Notes: generated from the sequence alone by a model not told the origin. A stretch of 64,000 bases of DNA from Alphaproteobacteria bacterium LSUCC0719 (GCA_040839025.1 JBFPJN010000004.1:1-64000); one strand, 5' to 3'; positions 28,299-37,664 are shown, counted from the stretch's first letter. Made by a program: numbers and translations.

Positions 28299-29604
28299 CT
28301 ACCTGCCGAAAACACTTTTCGGGCGCATGCTGTCCATCATCCTTGTGCCAATGATCCTGGTGCAGGTGATCACCGTGTTCATTTTCTATGAACGCCATTG
28401 GGACACAGTCACGCGCCACATGGCCGGCCAGCTTGCCGCCGATATCAGCCTTCTTGCCGACAGGCTTGGCAAAACACCCGACAAGGCCACGATCGAACTG
28501 ATCCAGCAGACCGGATGGCAATATTTCTCATTTCCTGTCCAATATAATGCCGAGGGCGAATTTCCGGGCCGCAATGTCGATCCGCCGACAAGCTATGCCG
28601 AAGAAGTCCTGCGCTATGAGCTTGGTGCCAGGCTGCAGCATGAATGGCACGCCGATCTTGTCTCGGACCCGCATCTTGTCTTTGTCGATCTGGCCCTTGA
28701 TCCCGGCGTGGTGCGTATCTATGCCAGCCGCAAACGGATCTTTTCATCGACAAGCTGGACCTTCTTTGGCTGGACACTCGGCTCGTCGATCCTGCTTTTC
28801 GCCATCGCCCTGCTGTTCATGCGCGGCCAGGTCCAGCCGATCCTGCGACTGGCCAATGCCGCGCGGGCGCTCGGCCTCGGACGGCAGGCTCCCGACTACC
28901 GGCTTGAGGGGGCCCGCGAAGTGCGGCTGGCAGGTCGTGCCTTTCAGGCGATGCGCCATCGCATCATGCGGCAGCTCAATGAACGCACCGAGATGCTTGC
29001 CGGTGTCAGCCATGACCTGCGAACGCCGCTGACCCGCATCCGCCTGCAGCTTGAATTGATGCGCGACCGCGAGGATGCCGAGGCGATCCGCGCCGACCTT
29101 GCCGAAATGGAAGGCATGATCGACGCCTATCTGAGTTTTGCCGCAGGTGAAGGTGAAGAACCGACCGAGGATACCGACCTGCAGACCATGCTGGACCGGA
29201 TGGTCACCCAGACCCGAAATACCCACGGGTTCGATATTGTCTTTGACGCGCCGTCGGTACCGTTGCCTGTCTTTCCAGTCCGGCGCAAGGCGATCCGCCG
29301 TGCGTTCGAGAATATCATCTCGAATGCTCTGGCCTATTCACAGCAGGCACGCATAGCGGCAAGCTATCGCAATGACGAGGTGAGTATCACCTTTGACGAC
29401 AATGGTGCCGGCATTCCAGCCGAACGCCGTGCCGACGCATTGCGCCCCTTTGTCAGACTTGAAACATCACGCAACCGCCAAACCGGTGGCACCGGCCTTG
29501 GCCTGTCAATCACCAGCGATATCGTGATGGGGCATGGCGGCGATCTGACACTTGATGAGTCGCCGCTTGGCGGCCTGCGGGTGATCATCAAGCTGCCAGT
29601 CTGA
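28285..29604 (+). CDS. Sensor histidine kinase, EnvZ-like
   Basis: The 439-residue kinase has two membrane helices (about 13-34 and 157-179) flanking a periplasmic sensor. A HAMP-like linker follows, then the phospho-acceptor His243 in GVSHDLRTPLTRIRLQ. The ATPase domain has the N box ENIISNALAYS, G1 DDNGAGIP and G2 GGTGLGLSI. The ATG at 28285 is preceded by AGGAGG and overlaps the response-regulator gene, so the two are cotranslated as a cognate pair. The signal sensed is unknown. Confidence 0.95.
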   Translation: MQLRNYLPKTLFGRMLSIILVPMILVQVITVFIFYERHWDTVTRHMAGQLAADISLLADRLGKTPDKATIELIQQTGWQYFSFPVQYNAEGEFPGRNVDPPTSYAEEVLRYELGARLQHEWHADLVSDPHLVFVDLALDPGVVRIYASRKRIFSSTSWTFFGWTLGSSILLFAIALLFMRGQVQPILRLANAARALGLGRQAPDYRLEGAREVRLAGRAFQAMRHRIMRQLNERTEMLAGVSHDLRTPLTRIRLQLELMRDREDAEAIRADLAEMEGMIDAYLSFAAGEGEEPTEDTDLQTMLDRMVTQTRNTHGFDIVFDAPSVPLPVFPVRRKAIRRAFENIISNALAYSQQARIAASYRNDEVSITFDDNGAGIPAERRADALRPFVRLETSRNRQTGGTGLGLSITSDIVMGHGGDLTLDESPLGGLRVIIKLPV

Positions 29605-29677
29605 CAGCTGCGGTTACACATTCCAGTCCCACACGTTGCGGGACCATCATCAAGATGGCGGAAAACAGCGCCGAAGG

Positions 29678-30037
29678 TCAGTGAAGTCTGCTGCCGTCGG
29701 GGGCATCACTGTCGGGCGCAACCAGCACCACCTCACCCTTCGCGTTGGCGACACCGAGTGTCAGAACCTCTGACATGAAGGGGCCAATCTGGCGCGGCGG
29801 AAAATTCACCACCGCCATCACCTTTTTGCCGACAAGCGTTTCAGGGCTGTAGAGTTCGGTGATCTGGGCCGATGATTTGCGGGTGCCATGCTCAGGACCG
29901 AAATCAATGACCAGCTTGAAAGCCGGCTTGCGCGCTTCGGGAAACGGAACCGCCTCGACAATCGTGCCGCACCGGATATCGATTTTCATGAAATCGTCAA
30001 AGCTGGCAGGTGCGGTCATGTCATCATTCTGGCTCAT
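29678..30037 (-). CDS. csaA: CsaA-like tRNA-binding protein
   Basis: The 119-residue protein is a stand-alone EMAP/tRNA-binding OB fold. It shows FMKIDIRCGTIVEAVPFPEARKPA, FGPEHGTRKSSAQIT and VMAVVNFPPRQIGPFMSEVLTLG, all typical of CsaA. The family is described as chaperone-like in protein export and as binding tRNA. An internal ATG at 30019 is also possible. Confidence 0.9.
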   Translation of the reverse strand: MSQNDDMTAPASFDDFMKIDIRCGTIVEAVPFPEARKPAFKLVIDFGPEHGTRKSSAQITELYSPETLVGKKVMAVVNFPPRQIGPFMSEVLTLGVANAKGEVVLVAPDSDAPDGSRLH

Positions 30038-30064
30038 GGTCTCTCCATCCGGTGCGTCAACGGG

Positions 30065-30748
30065 TTACTGGTATCGGCCACCCGGGGTCTGGTCACGCTC
30101 GTCATCGTCGGCTGACACGGGATCGTCGCCTGCCTGGGCTGGTGACGGCTCGCCGGCAAGAACCAGCAATGTGCGGCCCCATTCCTCGGCCGTTGCAAGG
30201 CGTCGGTCGATTTCCTTCAATGTAGCGGACAGATCGGGGGTATCGTCATCCTTCCAGGTCCGGGCCACCACCATGGCCACCCCGGCAACACCGCGAACCC
30301 GCGCCTCGCCCTGCAGACCTGCCAGATCATCACCGACCATGCGCAGCAGCATGCGCATCGCCTGGGCCAGCGAATCCAGAAGACGCAGTCCCAGCGCCGG
30401 ATCGCGCCGTGCCGCCATATCCAACTGCGCCACCTGCCGCCGATAGGGGACATAGATTTCAAAGCGATGCATCATCGCCTCGACAATCTTGTCGCGGATC
30501 GGCACGTCGCCGGCATCCTCGAGATCGGCCAGCGATTCGAGGACGGCCTGCCGGTCAAGCCGCTGCAATTTATGCAGAATCAACGCCGTGATGCTGCCGG
30601 CGACAGCGCGCGCCGCTGCCGGTGCGATATCGGCGCTGTTGGCAACGTCATCAATGTGAATGGCCCGGGGCGACTGGTCCGCCAGCATATCCCAGGCCGC
30701 ATCTGCCAGCCTGTCCATCATCATGGTTGGCGTTTCACTTGCTGACAT
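30065..30748 (-). CDS. COQ9-family protein (ubiquinone biosynthesis accessory, TetR fold)
   Basis: The 227-residue product begins with a TetR-like helical segment (LADAAWDMLADQSPRAIHIDDVA). It contains RTWKDDDTPDLSATLKEIDRRL, the signature of COQ9 proteins of alphaproteobacteria and mitochondria, which bind lipid and assist COQ7-type hydroxylation. The start MSASETPT at 30748 is chosen over 30772 on family grounds, with modest certainty. UbiK, another ubiquinone accessory protein, is encoded 2 kb away. Confidence 0.85.
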   Translation of the reverse strand: MSASETPTMMMDRLADAAWDMLADQSPRAIHIDDVANSADIAPAAARAVAGSITALILHKLQRLDRQAVLESLADLEDAGDVPIRDKIVEAMMHRFEIYVPYRRQVAQLDMAARRDPALGLRLLDSLAQAMRMLLRMVGDDLAGLQGEARVRGVAGVAMVVARTWKDDDTPDLSATLKEIDRRLATAEEWGRTLLVLAGEPSPAQAGDDPVSADDDERDQTPGGRYQ

Positions 30749-30835
30749 CGGACCACTCCTTTGCGTTGGCATTACCCTTCGAAGATGGTGCCAAACGGCA
30801 GCGGGATCAAGCCGCGACAGGTGCTGCGATCACAG

Positions 30836-31651
30836 TCATCTGCCAAGCTCTATCGACCGGTCGCGTGCCGCGAGGATGGCGCGGGCCATCAGTTCCGACA
30901 TGCCGTTTTCCGCCATCAGCACAGACAGCGCCGCCGCCGTGGTACCACCTTTGCTGGTGACGTTGACCCTGAGCTGTGATGGCGGTTCGTCGGATTGTTC
31001 GATCAGGGCACCCGCCCCCGACACGGTGGCCTCGGCAAGCTGGCGCGCCAGTTCGGCTGGCAGTCCGGCCTTGATGCCGGCCTCTGTCATCGTCTCGGCA
31101 AGAAGGAAGACATATGCCGGCCCGGAACCCGATACCGCCGTGACGGCATCCATCAGCGATTCGTCATCCAGCATTACCACCACACCAACGGCAGACAGCA
31201 AGGTTGTGGCCAAAGCCACTGTATCGGCAGGCGCGTCACCGGCGAACAGCGCCGTGACACCTTTGCCGATGGCAGCCGGCGTATTCGGCATCGAGCGCAA
31301 CACCAGCGCCGCAGCGCCAAGCCGTTCATGAAACCAGCCTGTCGGGATACCGGCGGCAATCGACAGAAACGCCGTATCATCACCGACAAGCGCACCAAGA
31401 TCTTCAATGGCGCCGCCCATCATCTGCGGCTTTACCGCAAGAACAATCATCCGCGCGTTGCTGTGTGCCGCGGCGGCAGCATCGACGTTGGCATAGATGC
31501 GGACATTGTCATGCGACGCTGTCCAGGCAAGATGATCGGCCATCGGTTCGATGATCACAAAATCTGCGTCGAGCGCCGAATCAGCAAGCCAGCCATGCAG
31601 CATTGCACTGCCCATCTTGCCGCAGCCAATAAGCGTAATCAGAGGTTTCAT
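30836..31651 (-). CDS. proC: Pyrroline-5-carboxylate reductase
   Basis: ProC catalyses the last, NAD(P)H-dependent step of proline synthesis. The Rossmann motif is ITLIGCGKMGSAMLHGWL at the N-terminus. VLAVKPQMM, RSMPNTPAAIGKG and the catalytic dimerisation region DAVTAVSGSGPAYVFLL follow. Length is 271 residues, normal. The gene is in a minus-strand run between ybjN and the COQ9-family gene. Confidence 0.96.
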   Translation of the reverse strand: MKPLITLIGCGKMGSAMLHGWLADSALDADFVIIEPMADHLAWTASHDNVRIYANVDAAAAAHSNARMIVLAVKPQMMGGAIEDLGALVGDDTAFLSIAAGIPTGWFHERLGAAALVLRSMPNTPAAIGKGVTALFAGDAPADTVALATTLLSAVGVVVMLDDESLMDAVTAVSGSGPAYVFLLAETMTEAGIKAGLPAELARQLAEATVSGAGALIEQSDEPPSQLRVNVTSKGGTTAAALSVLMAENGMSELMARAILAARDRSIELGR

Positions 31652-31678
31652 CTGGTGTCAGGGCATGGCGCCGGCGCG

Positions 31679-32182
31679 CTATGCCTCCCCTTTCGTGACC
31701 ATCATCACGGCCGTTGCGGCATCATCCGCCGAAAGCGCGCCACTGACCACCTGATAGATGGCCGGATAGACCTGTTCGCACTCACCAAGCATGATATCGA
31801 CGACATCCTCGACCTGCTCGGGCGTCGCACCGCCGGCACCACGAAGTGCCAGCGTGTGCCGCAGTTCCAATTCGCAAGTCGCCATGTCGAGCGCCAGATG
31901 ACCGATAAACAGCTGCTGGTTCAGCAACGCCGCCAGCAACGCCAGCTCGCCGATCTGGTCACGGTCAGCCTTGACATCGATGCGGCAGATCACCTGCAAC
32001 GCCTCGTCACTGTCCTGCCATGAAACAGCCAGTTGATACTGGCTCCACTGTCCCGGGATTTCAGCCAGCAGGGCGTCATGCTCCTGCTGGCACAGCAGCC
32101 AGTCATGGCGCGCCACAAACCGCGACACAAGGTCGATCGGATGGGCAAGCGTCAGATCCAGAGAAGCTTGGGTCGGTGCCAT
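31679..32182 (-). CDS. YbjN-domain protein
   Basis: The 167-residue acidic protein matches alphaproteobacterial YbjN-domain proteins (the Pfam sensory-transduction regulator family): HPIDLVSRFVARHDW, VSWQDSDEALQVICRIDVK and ALLAALLNQQLFIGHLALD. The fold resembles type III secretion chaperones. Function is not established. It sits just upstream of proC on the same strand, a common pairing. Confidence 0.85.
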   Translation of the reverse strand: MAPTQASLDLTLAHPIDLVSRFVARHDWLLCQQEHDALLAEIPGQWSQYQLAVSWQDSDEALQVICRIDVKADRDQIGELALLAALLNQQLFIGHLALDMATCELELRHTLALRGAGGATPEQVEDVVDIMLGECEQVYPAIYQVVSGALSADDAATAVMMVTKGEA

Positions 32183-32402
32183 GTGGCGGGCGTCCTCGGC
32201 AAGTGGTTACCCCCAGAAAATGCCGCATCCCGCCAACGCTTTCAACACAATATTTTGTGGTTTTTCCATGTCCAAACCACATCAACTTGTGGATAAATTC
32301 AGGAAATGGCGCATAAACAACAGCTTCACCGGCACTGTTCGCCGGACACGCAAAGCTGCACAAAATATGGGATGTGATCCTGGCTGGCCGCCAGGGCGCG
32401 AT
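32183..32402. other. AT-rich spacer with a DnaA box
   Basis: This spacer between ybjN and ubiK holds TGTGGATAA at 32288-32296, a perfect DnaA box on the minus strand. No gene is seen. It probably carries the promoter of the ybjN-proC run. Confidence 0.4.
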
Positions 32403-32738
32403 TCAGGATTTCTTTGCCGCCTTGGCCCGCGTGCCAGATGATGTACCAGCCGATTTTACAGCTTTTTTTGCGGCCTTTTTCGGGGCCCCTTTCGGAGCCT
32501 CTTTCACAGTCTGTTCGGCAAGGCGCGATTCGAGCGCGGCAAGCCGGGCCGCGACAGCATCATGGCGGGTGCGAAGCGCATCAAACTCTTCGCGCGTGAC
32601 GAGTCCGCGCGCATTCAGGCTGCGCTCGGTACGCTGCTTGACAATATTGTCGATTTCCTCGCGAAGGCCTCCCAGTGCCGAGGCGGCACCATTTGCCATC
32701 TGCGCCATGTCGGAGATAAAACGTGATCTGCCTGGCAT
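32403..32738 (-). CDS. ubiK: Ubiquinone biosynthesis accessory factor UbiK
   Basis: The 111-residue protein has the UbiK/BMFP (YqiC, DUF526) coiled coil: LREEIDNIVKQRTERSLNARGL followed by VTREEFDALRTRHDAVAARLAALE. UbiK helps organise ubiquinone-synthesis proteins at the membrane and can fuse membranes in vitro. A lysine/alanine-rich tail (KKAAKKAVKSA) ends it. It is divergent from lgt. Confidence 0.9.
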   Translation of the reverse strand: MPGRSRFISDMAQMANGAASALGGLREEIDNIVKQRTERSLNARGLVTREEFDALRTRHDAVAARLAALESRLAEQTVKEAPKGAPKKAAKKAVKSAGTSSGTRAKAAKKS

Positions 32739-32930
32739 GGGTCACTCCCGAAATTTGCTGCCATGTCTGCCTTGTGGTCCATACCTGATGTATGGTGTCC
32801 TGATGCTGTTTCCAATACCACGCCGACACCGAATGCGATACTGTGCGATGCGCACGGCGTGGCGAAGCGCAGGGCGTGCGCCAGGGCGGCGCACCATACC
32901 AACCAGCAGATATTCTGTGAGGCATGACCC

Positions 32931-33722
32931 ATGAATGGCGGCATTATCCTTCCCGAATTCGATCCGTTTCTGATCAATTTCGGCGGGATCGGCATCCGTT
33001 GGTATGCGCTTGCCTATATTGTCGGGCTTCTTGGCGGGTACTGGATCCTGCGTCGCGAGGCGCGACAGCATCCAGGCAGGCCGATGACGATCGAAGGGGT
33101 TGATTCGCTTCTGAACTATGTCCTGCTCGGGGTGATACTGGGCGGACGGCTTGGCTATATCGTCTTTTACAATCCGGCCTTCTTTCTGGCCAACCCGGTT
33201 GAGATCATCAAGGTCTGGCAAGGCGGCATGTCCTTTCATGGCGGGCTTCTTGGCGTGACCGCCGCAATGTGGCTGTTCGCCAGGAAAGGGCAGATCCCCG
33301 TTCTGGCTGTCAGTGACCGCGTCGCCATGGTGCTTCCCCTTGGTCTGTGTCTTGGCAGGATATCGAACTTCATCAATGCCGAACTTTACGGCCGTGTGAC
33401 CGATCTTCCCTGGGGCATGGTATTCCCGCGGAGCGACGGTCTGGCACGTCATCCGAGCCAGCTTTACGAGGCCGGTCTTGAAGGGGTGACACTTGGCATT
33501 GTGATGTTTGTCGGCTGGCGTCGTGGCTGGCTTGGCGTCACCGGCACCATGACGGCGATTCTTCTGATCGGATACGGGCTTGCCAGATTTGTTGTGGAAT
33601 ATGTCCGCGAACCGGACGTCCATCTCGGGCTGGTGTTCGATCTGATGACGATGGGCCAGATCCTGTGTCTGCCGATGCTTGCGGCGGGTGGCTGGATTCT
33701 GCTGCGACGGCGTATTTCATGA
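32931..33722 (+). CDS. lgt: Prolipoprotein diacylglyceryl transferase
   Basis: Lgt adds diacylglycerol to the lipobox cysteine of prolipoproteins in the inner membrane. Several membrane helices are evident, with the family motifs GIRWYALAYIVG, SFHGGLLG and the signature GRISNFINAELYGRVTD. Length is 263 residues, and the start MNGGIILPEFDP fits the family. The stop overlaps the midA start by four bases. Confidence 0.96.
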   Translation: MNGGIILPEFDPFLINFGGIGIRWYALAYIVGLLGGYWILRREARQHPGRPMTIEGVDSLLNYVLLGVILGGRLGYIVFYNPAFFLANPVEIIKVWQGGMSFHGGLLGVTAAMWLFARKGQIPVLAVSDRVAMVLPLGLCLGRISNFINAELYGRVTDLPWGMVFPRSDGLARHPSQLYEAGLEGVTLGIVMFVGWRRGWLGVTGTMTAILLIGYGLARFVVEYVREPDVHLGLVFDLMTMGQILCLPMLAAGGWILLRRRIS

Positions 33723-34828
33723 CAGTGGCCGACACATCTTCGCTCGCAGACAGCCTGCGTCATCACATTGCCACGCATGGTCCGGTCGGGGTTGATGACT
33801 ATATGCACCGGTGCCTTGGCGATGCCGGGACCGGCTATTACCACAGCCGTGACCCGTTTGGTGAAGCCGGCGATTTCACCACGGCACCTGAAATTTCCGG
33901 CCTGTTTGGCGAAATGTGCGGGCTGTATCTTGCCCATATGTATGAAGTGGCCGGTGCCGCCGACGCCGCCGATACCGCCAGCGTGATTGAGCTTGGCCCG
34001 GGGCGCGGAACCCTGATGCGCGACATGCGACATGTGTGGGGCCGGCTGATGCCGGGCCTTGCCGCCGCGCCGCTGCATCTTGTCGAGACCAGCCCGTCAT
34101 TGCGGCAGGCCCAGCAAGCCATGCTTGGCCCGGATGCGGTGGTGACATGGCATGATGATGTCGAATCGGCGCTGGCCGCGCGTGACGGTCCCCTATTCGG
34201 GATCGCGAATGAATTTTTCGATGCCCTTCCGGCATCACAGCGGATTTTCGAGGATGGCGCGTGGCGGCACCGGCTGGTCGGGCTGCAGAAGGATCATCTC
34301 GGCTTTGTGACGGGCAAAGCCGCGGATCATCATCCCGATCTTCCAGACCACCCCACCGACGGCATGGTGGCCGAACTTTGTCCGCTTGCGGCTGATATCA
34401 CAGCGCAGATCGCCGCCGCGCTGGTGCGCCGCGGCGGCGCCATGCTGATTATCGATTACGGGCGGCACGGCAACCCCGGCGACAGTCTTCAGGCCGTTTG
34501 CGACCATCGCCCGGTCGATCTGTTTGCCGCGCCAGGTGACAGTGATCTGTCGCACTGGGTTGATTTTGCAGCCCTTGAAAGAGCCGCAAGCATGACTGGC
34601 GCACGGCTTGTCGGACCCGTGCCGCAGGGCCGGTTCCTGATGCGGATCGGGCTTGCCGCACGCGCCGAACAGGCAGCGCAGCACGCCGAGCCGGAGGAAC
34701 GACGCGCCCTGCTGGCGGCCATCGACAGGCTGACAAGCCCGGCCCAGATGGGTGAAGTCTTCAAGGTGGCGTTGCTGTTGCCGCCCGGCACCGGCACACC
34801 GCCCGGTTTCGATGGTGAGGAGACATGA
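33719..34828 (+). CDS. MidA/NDUFAF7-family class I SAM methyltransferase
   Basis: The 369-residue protein starts with MTVADTSSL, where the ATG overlaps the lgt stop (ATGA). Motifs DAGTGYYHSRDPFGEAGDFTT, the SAM-binding VIELGPGRGTLMRDM and ANEFFDALPASQRIF are those of the DUF185/MidA family. The mitochondrial member methylates an arginine of complex I subunit NDUFS2; the bacterial role is probably similar but unproven. It continues the lgt operon into pgeF. Confidence 0.92.
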   Translation: MTVADTSSLADSLRHHIATHGPVGVDDYMHRCLGDAGTGYYHSRDPFGEAGDFTTAPEISGLFGEMCGLYLAHMYEVAGAADAADTASVIELGPGRGTLMRDMRHVWGRLMPGLAAAPLHLVETSPSLRQAQQAMLGPDAVVTWHDDVESALAARDGPLFGIANEFFDALPASQRIFEDGAWRHRLVGLQKDHLGFVTGKAADHHPDLPDHPTDGMVAELCPLAADITAQIAAALVRRGGAMLIIDYGRHGNPGDSLQAVCDHRPVDLFAAPGDSDLSHWVDFAALERAASMTGARLVGPVPQGRFLMRIGLAARAEQAAQHAEPEERRALLAAIDRLTSPAQMGEVFKVALLLPPGTGTPPGFDGEET

Positions 34829-34829
34829 G

Positions 34830-35669
34830 ATGACAGGGTGGAGGATGAATGGCGGCAGCGTTCCCTATCTTCATCATGAAGCGACCAGCGCGCGGGCAAC
34901 ACATGGCTTCTTCGGTGCCACAGGCGGTGTCAGCACAGGCCTTTATGACAGCCTGAACTGCGGATATGGATCAGCCGATGATTCGAACCTTGTGGCACAG
35001 AATCGCAGCCTTGTTGCCACCGCGATGGGATTGACAGCAGACCGGATGGCGGCTGTCTACCAGGTGCATGGCACGGAGGTTGTGACAGCCAGCAATGGCG
35101 GCGGCGATGATCGTGACCAGCTGGCGCGGGCGGACGGGCTTGTCACCACCTGCCGGGGGCTTGGCCTGTCGATTCTCACCGCCGACTGCCTGCCACTGCT
35201 GCTGGTCGATGCCGCCAACAGCGTGATCGGGGCCTGCCATGCCGGGTGGCGCGGCGCTGCCGCCGGCATTGTTGGCAAGACGGTCGCAACGATGCGGGCT
35301 GCCGGCGCCGGGTCGATCACGGCGCTGATTGGCCCGACGATTCGCCAGCCAAGCTATCAGGTCGGTGCGGATATGCGCGATGCGGTTCTGGCCCAGATCG
35401 AGCCGTCGATTCGGGACAGTGTGACGGCATGTTTTGGTCCCAGCAGCGAGGGCAGGCTGACATTCGATCTTGCCGGGCTTGTCAGGGCGCAGCTCGATCA
35501 TGCCGGCATCGGGATGATCCATGACTGCGGCATTGATACCTATGCCAGCAAGCCGGGGATATCGTCCGATTCTCCCGGATTCTTCTCGCACCGGCGCGCC
35601 ACACATGCAGCAGAACCCGATTGCGGACGCCAGATCGCTGTGATTTCCTTGCCGCCGATATCCGCGTGA
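34830..35669 (+). CDS. pgeF: Peptidoglycan editing factor PgeF (YfiH, laccase-domain family)
   Basis: The 279-residue protein shows HGFFGATGGVSTGLYDSLN, VYQVHGTEVV, TADCLPLLLVD and GACHAGWRGAAAGIV, carrying the Cys/His zinc-site residues of the YfiH family. In E. coli this enzyme removes wrongly built UDP-MurNAc-serine intermediates; related proteins have purine-nucleoside activity. ATG at 34830 has GAGGAG eight bases upstream. It directly follows midA. Confidence 0.92.
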   Translation: MTGWRMNGGSVPYLHHEATSARATHGFFGATGGVSTGLYDSLNCGYGSADDSNLVAQNRSLVATAMGLTADRMAAVYQVHGTEVVTASNGGGDDRDQLARADGLVTTCRGLGLSILTADCLPLLLVDAANSVIGACHAGWRGAAAGIVGKTVATMRAAGAGSITALIGPTIRQPSYQVGADMRDAVLAQIEPSIRDSVTACFGPSSEGRLTFDLAGLVRAQLDHAGIGMIHDCGIDTYASKPGISSDSPGFFSHRRATHAAEPDCGRQIAVISLPPISA

Positions 35670-35695
35670 TCTCTTTCAAAAACGAGACGAAGACA

Positions 35696-35764
35696 ATGCC
35701 GCATCTGTATATTTTTCTTGGGCTTCTGGTGGTTGGCATGCTGGCAAGCTGCTTCATGGTCTGA
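35696..35764 (+). CDS. Possible 22-residue hydrophobic peptide with a terminal lipobox-like motif
   Basis: ATG at 35696 opens MPHLYIFLGLLVVGMLASC followed by only three residues. LASC fits a lipobox, which would leave a four-residue mature lipopeptide; alternatively it is a single-helix peptide. Purine-rich ACGAGACGAAGAC precedes it. It is 26 bases downstream of pgeF. With only 22 codons, chance cannot be excluded. Confidence 0.3.
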   Translation: MPHLYIFLGLLVVGMLASCFMV

Positions 35765-35907
35765 CCAACGGAACCGATGAAAAGTTACGAAACCATTACA
35801 AATTTCCTGATATGTCCTTGCCCACCCGCCGAGGCGTTGGTATCTACAGGCGTCGGTCGGTGAAGGTGGCGGGTGTCATCTTTGGGGCCCCACCAAGTAG
35901 GTCGTAG

Positions 35908-36837
35908 ATGAAGATCCTTTCCTGCAACAGCAATCGCCCGCTTGCCGAAGCGATTGCCGCATATCTTGATGTCCCCCTGACCAAAGCGGATGTCCGGCGG
36001 TTCGCCGATATGGAAGTTTTCGTCGAAATTGGCGAGAATGTTCGTGGCGAGGACGTGTTTGTCATCCAGTCGACCTGTTTCCCGGCGAATGACAATGTCA
36101 TGGAATTACTGGTGGCACTTGATGCGCTGCGGCGCGGGTCGGCACGGCGTATTACAGCCGTTCTTCCCTATTACGGCTATGCACGGCAAGACCGCAAATC
36201 CGGTCCACGCACACCGATTTCGGCAAAGCTTCTTGCCAATCTGATTACATCGGCGGGCGCCGACCGCGTGTTGACCATCGATCTCCATGCCGGCCAGATA
36301 CAGGGCTTCTTTGACATCCCGACAGACAATCTGTTTGCCGCGCCGGTCTTCATCGAGGATATCCGTTCACGCTATGACAACGGACAGGTGATGATCGTGT
36401 CTCCCGATGTTGGCGGCGTGGTGCGCGCCCGGTCGCTGGCGAGTCGGCTTGATGCCGACCTTGCCATCATCGACAAGCGTCGTCCGAAGGCCGGCGTGTC
36501 GGAAGTCATGAACATCATCGGTGATGTCAGCGACCGCCACTGCATCATGGTCGACGACATCGTCGATTCGGGCGGTACGCTGTGCAATGCGGCGGCGGCG
36601 CTGATCGAAGCCGGCGCGCTCAGCGTTGATGCCTATGTCACGCATGGTGTGCTGTCTGGTGGCGCGGTCAGCCGCGTTGCCGCCTCGCCTCTGAACTCGC
36701 TGGTAACAACGGATTCGATCCCTGCGACCGAGGCGGTTCGGGTCGCCCGCAACGTACGCCATCTTTCGGTGGCGCCCCTTCTTGGCGAAGCGATCAAGCG
36801 GATCAATGAAGAACGGTCGGTATCGACGCTGTTCTGA
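35908..36837 (+). CDS. prs: Ribose-phosphate pyrophosphokinase
   Basis: Prs makes PRPP for nucleotide, histidine and tryptophan synthesis. The 309-residue protein starts [17 protein letters not shown] and shows RYGYARQD-like [34 protein letters not shown] and the PRPP-binding loop [18 protein letters not shown]. The length is typical of class I enzymes. It is transcribed toward rplY. Confidence 0.96.
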   Translation: MKILSCNSNRPLAEAIAAYLDVPLTKADVRRFADMEVFVEIGENVRGEDVFVIQSTCFPANDNVMELLVALDALRRGSARRITAVLPYYGYARQDRKSGPRTPISAKLLANLITSAGADRVLTIDLHAGQIQGFFDIPTDNLFAAPVFIEDIRSRYDNGQVMIVSPDVGGVVRARSLASRLDADLAIIDKRRPKAGVSEVMNIIGDVSDRHCIMVDDIVDSGGTLCNAAAALIEAGALSVDAYVTHGVLSGGAVSRVAASPLNSLVTTDSIPATEAVRVARNVRHLSVAPLLGEAIKRINEERSVSTLF

Positions 36838-36869
36838 TCCGGATCACGCCACGAACCCCCGCTTTTTGC

Positions 36870-36898
36870 TTGAGTTTTGGCCCCTATGGGCCTATACC
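36870..36898 (+). promoter_or_regulatory. Probable sigma-70 promoter of rplY
   Basis: TTGAGT at 36870-36875 is followed after 17 bases by TATACC at 36893-36898, about 60 bases upstream of the rplY ATG. A GC-rich imperfect hairpin lies in the leader. The call is by consensus only. Confidence 0.5.
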
Positions 36899-36956
36899 AC
36901 GCGCTGCCGCGCACCCCTGGAGGCGCGGCGCATTGTAAGAGCAAGGAGCAAGTACA

Positions 36957-37592
36957 ATGACCGATATCACAACCATCAGCGCTTCCGAGCGCGAACGGGT
37001 CGGTAAGGGGTCCGCCCGTGCGGCACGCCGCGCAGGCCTCGTCCCTGCCGTCATCTATGGCGACAAGAAGGACCCCGTGGGAATCACAATGGAATCCCGC
37101 GAAGTTACAAGGATCGTTCACCAGCCCGGCATCTATGGCCGCCTTCTGGAGATCGAAGTCGCCGGAAAGAAGTCGACTGTGCTGACACGCGACATTCAAT
37201 TCCACCCGGTGTCCGATACCATCATGCATATGGATTTCCTGCGCGTATCGCAGAGCGCCACAGTGGCGGTCGCGGTCGCGGTCGAATTCATCAATGAAGA
37301 CAAGTGCCCGGGCATCAAGGTTGGCGGCGTTCTGAACGTGGTCCGCTACGAGGTCGAGCTGAACTGTCCGGCCACCGCCATTCCCGAAAAGATCACCATC
37401 GATCTCGAAGGGGTGAAGATTGGCGACTCAATCCATATCAGCGCCATTCCCCTGCCTGACGGCGTCACACCGACAATCACCGATCGTGACTTTACGGTCG
37501 CCACACTGGCATCGCCGGGTGGTGGTGTGAAGAACGAGGATGAAGAGGTCGAAGAGGCCGAGGGCGAAGCAGGCGATTCCGACGAGGAATAA
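36957..37592 (+). CDS. rplY: 50S ribosomal protein L25 (CTC form)
   Basis: This 211-residue long form of L25 binds 5S rRNA. It shows the L25 start SERERVGKGSARAARRAGLVPAVIYG and a TL5-type C-terminal beta domain (VEFINEDKCPGIKVGGVLNVVRYE). The last 25 residues are strongly acidic (EDEEVEEAEGEAGDSDEE). AAGGAGCAAG precedes the ATG. It stands upstream of pth, the usual order. Confidence 0.95.
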   Translation: MTDITTISASERERVGKGSARAARRAGLVPAVIYGDKKDPVGITMESREVTRIVHQPGIYGRLLEIEVAGKKSTVLTRDIQFHPVSDTIMHMDFLRVSQSATVAVAVAVEFINEDKCPGIKVGGVLNVVRYEVELNCPATAIPEKITIDLEGVKIGDSIHISAIPLPDGVTPTITDRDFTVATLASPGGGVKNEDEEVEEAEGEAGDSDEE

Positions 37593-37615
37593 GCCTCTCG
37601 CACCCTATCTGGAAC

Positions 37616-37646
37616 GGACCGGACGGCAACGTCCGGTCCCCGCTTT
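37616..37646 (+). terminator. Terminator-like hairpin between rplY and pth
   Basis: A perfect 10-base stem, GGACCGGACG / CGTCCGGTCC, with a GCAA tetraloop is followed by CCGCTTTT. The short T-run suggests partial termination, separating the ribosomal gene from pth. Confidence 0.6.
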
Positions 37647-37664
37647 TCTGCAATCGAGCGAAAC

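Noticed and set aside
36633-37229. 198-codon open frame opposite prs and rplY
   Set aside because: It spans two real genes and their promoter on the other strand.
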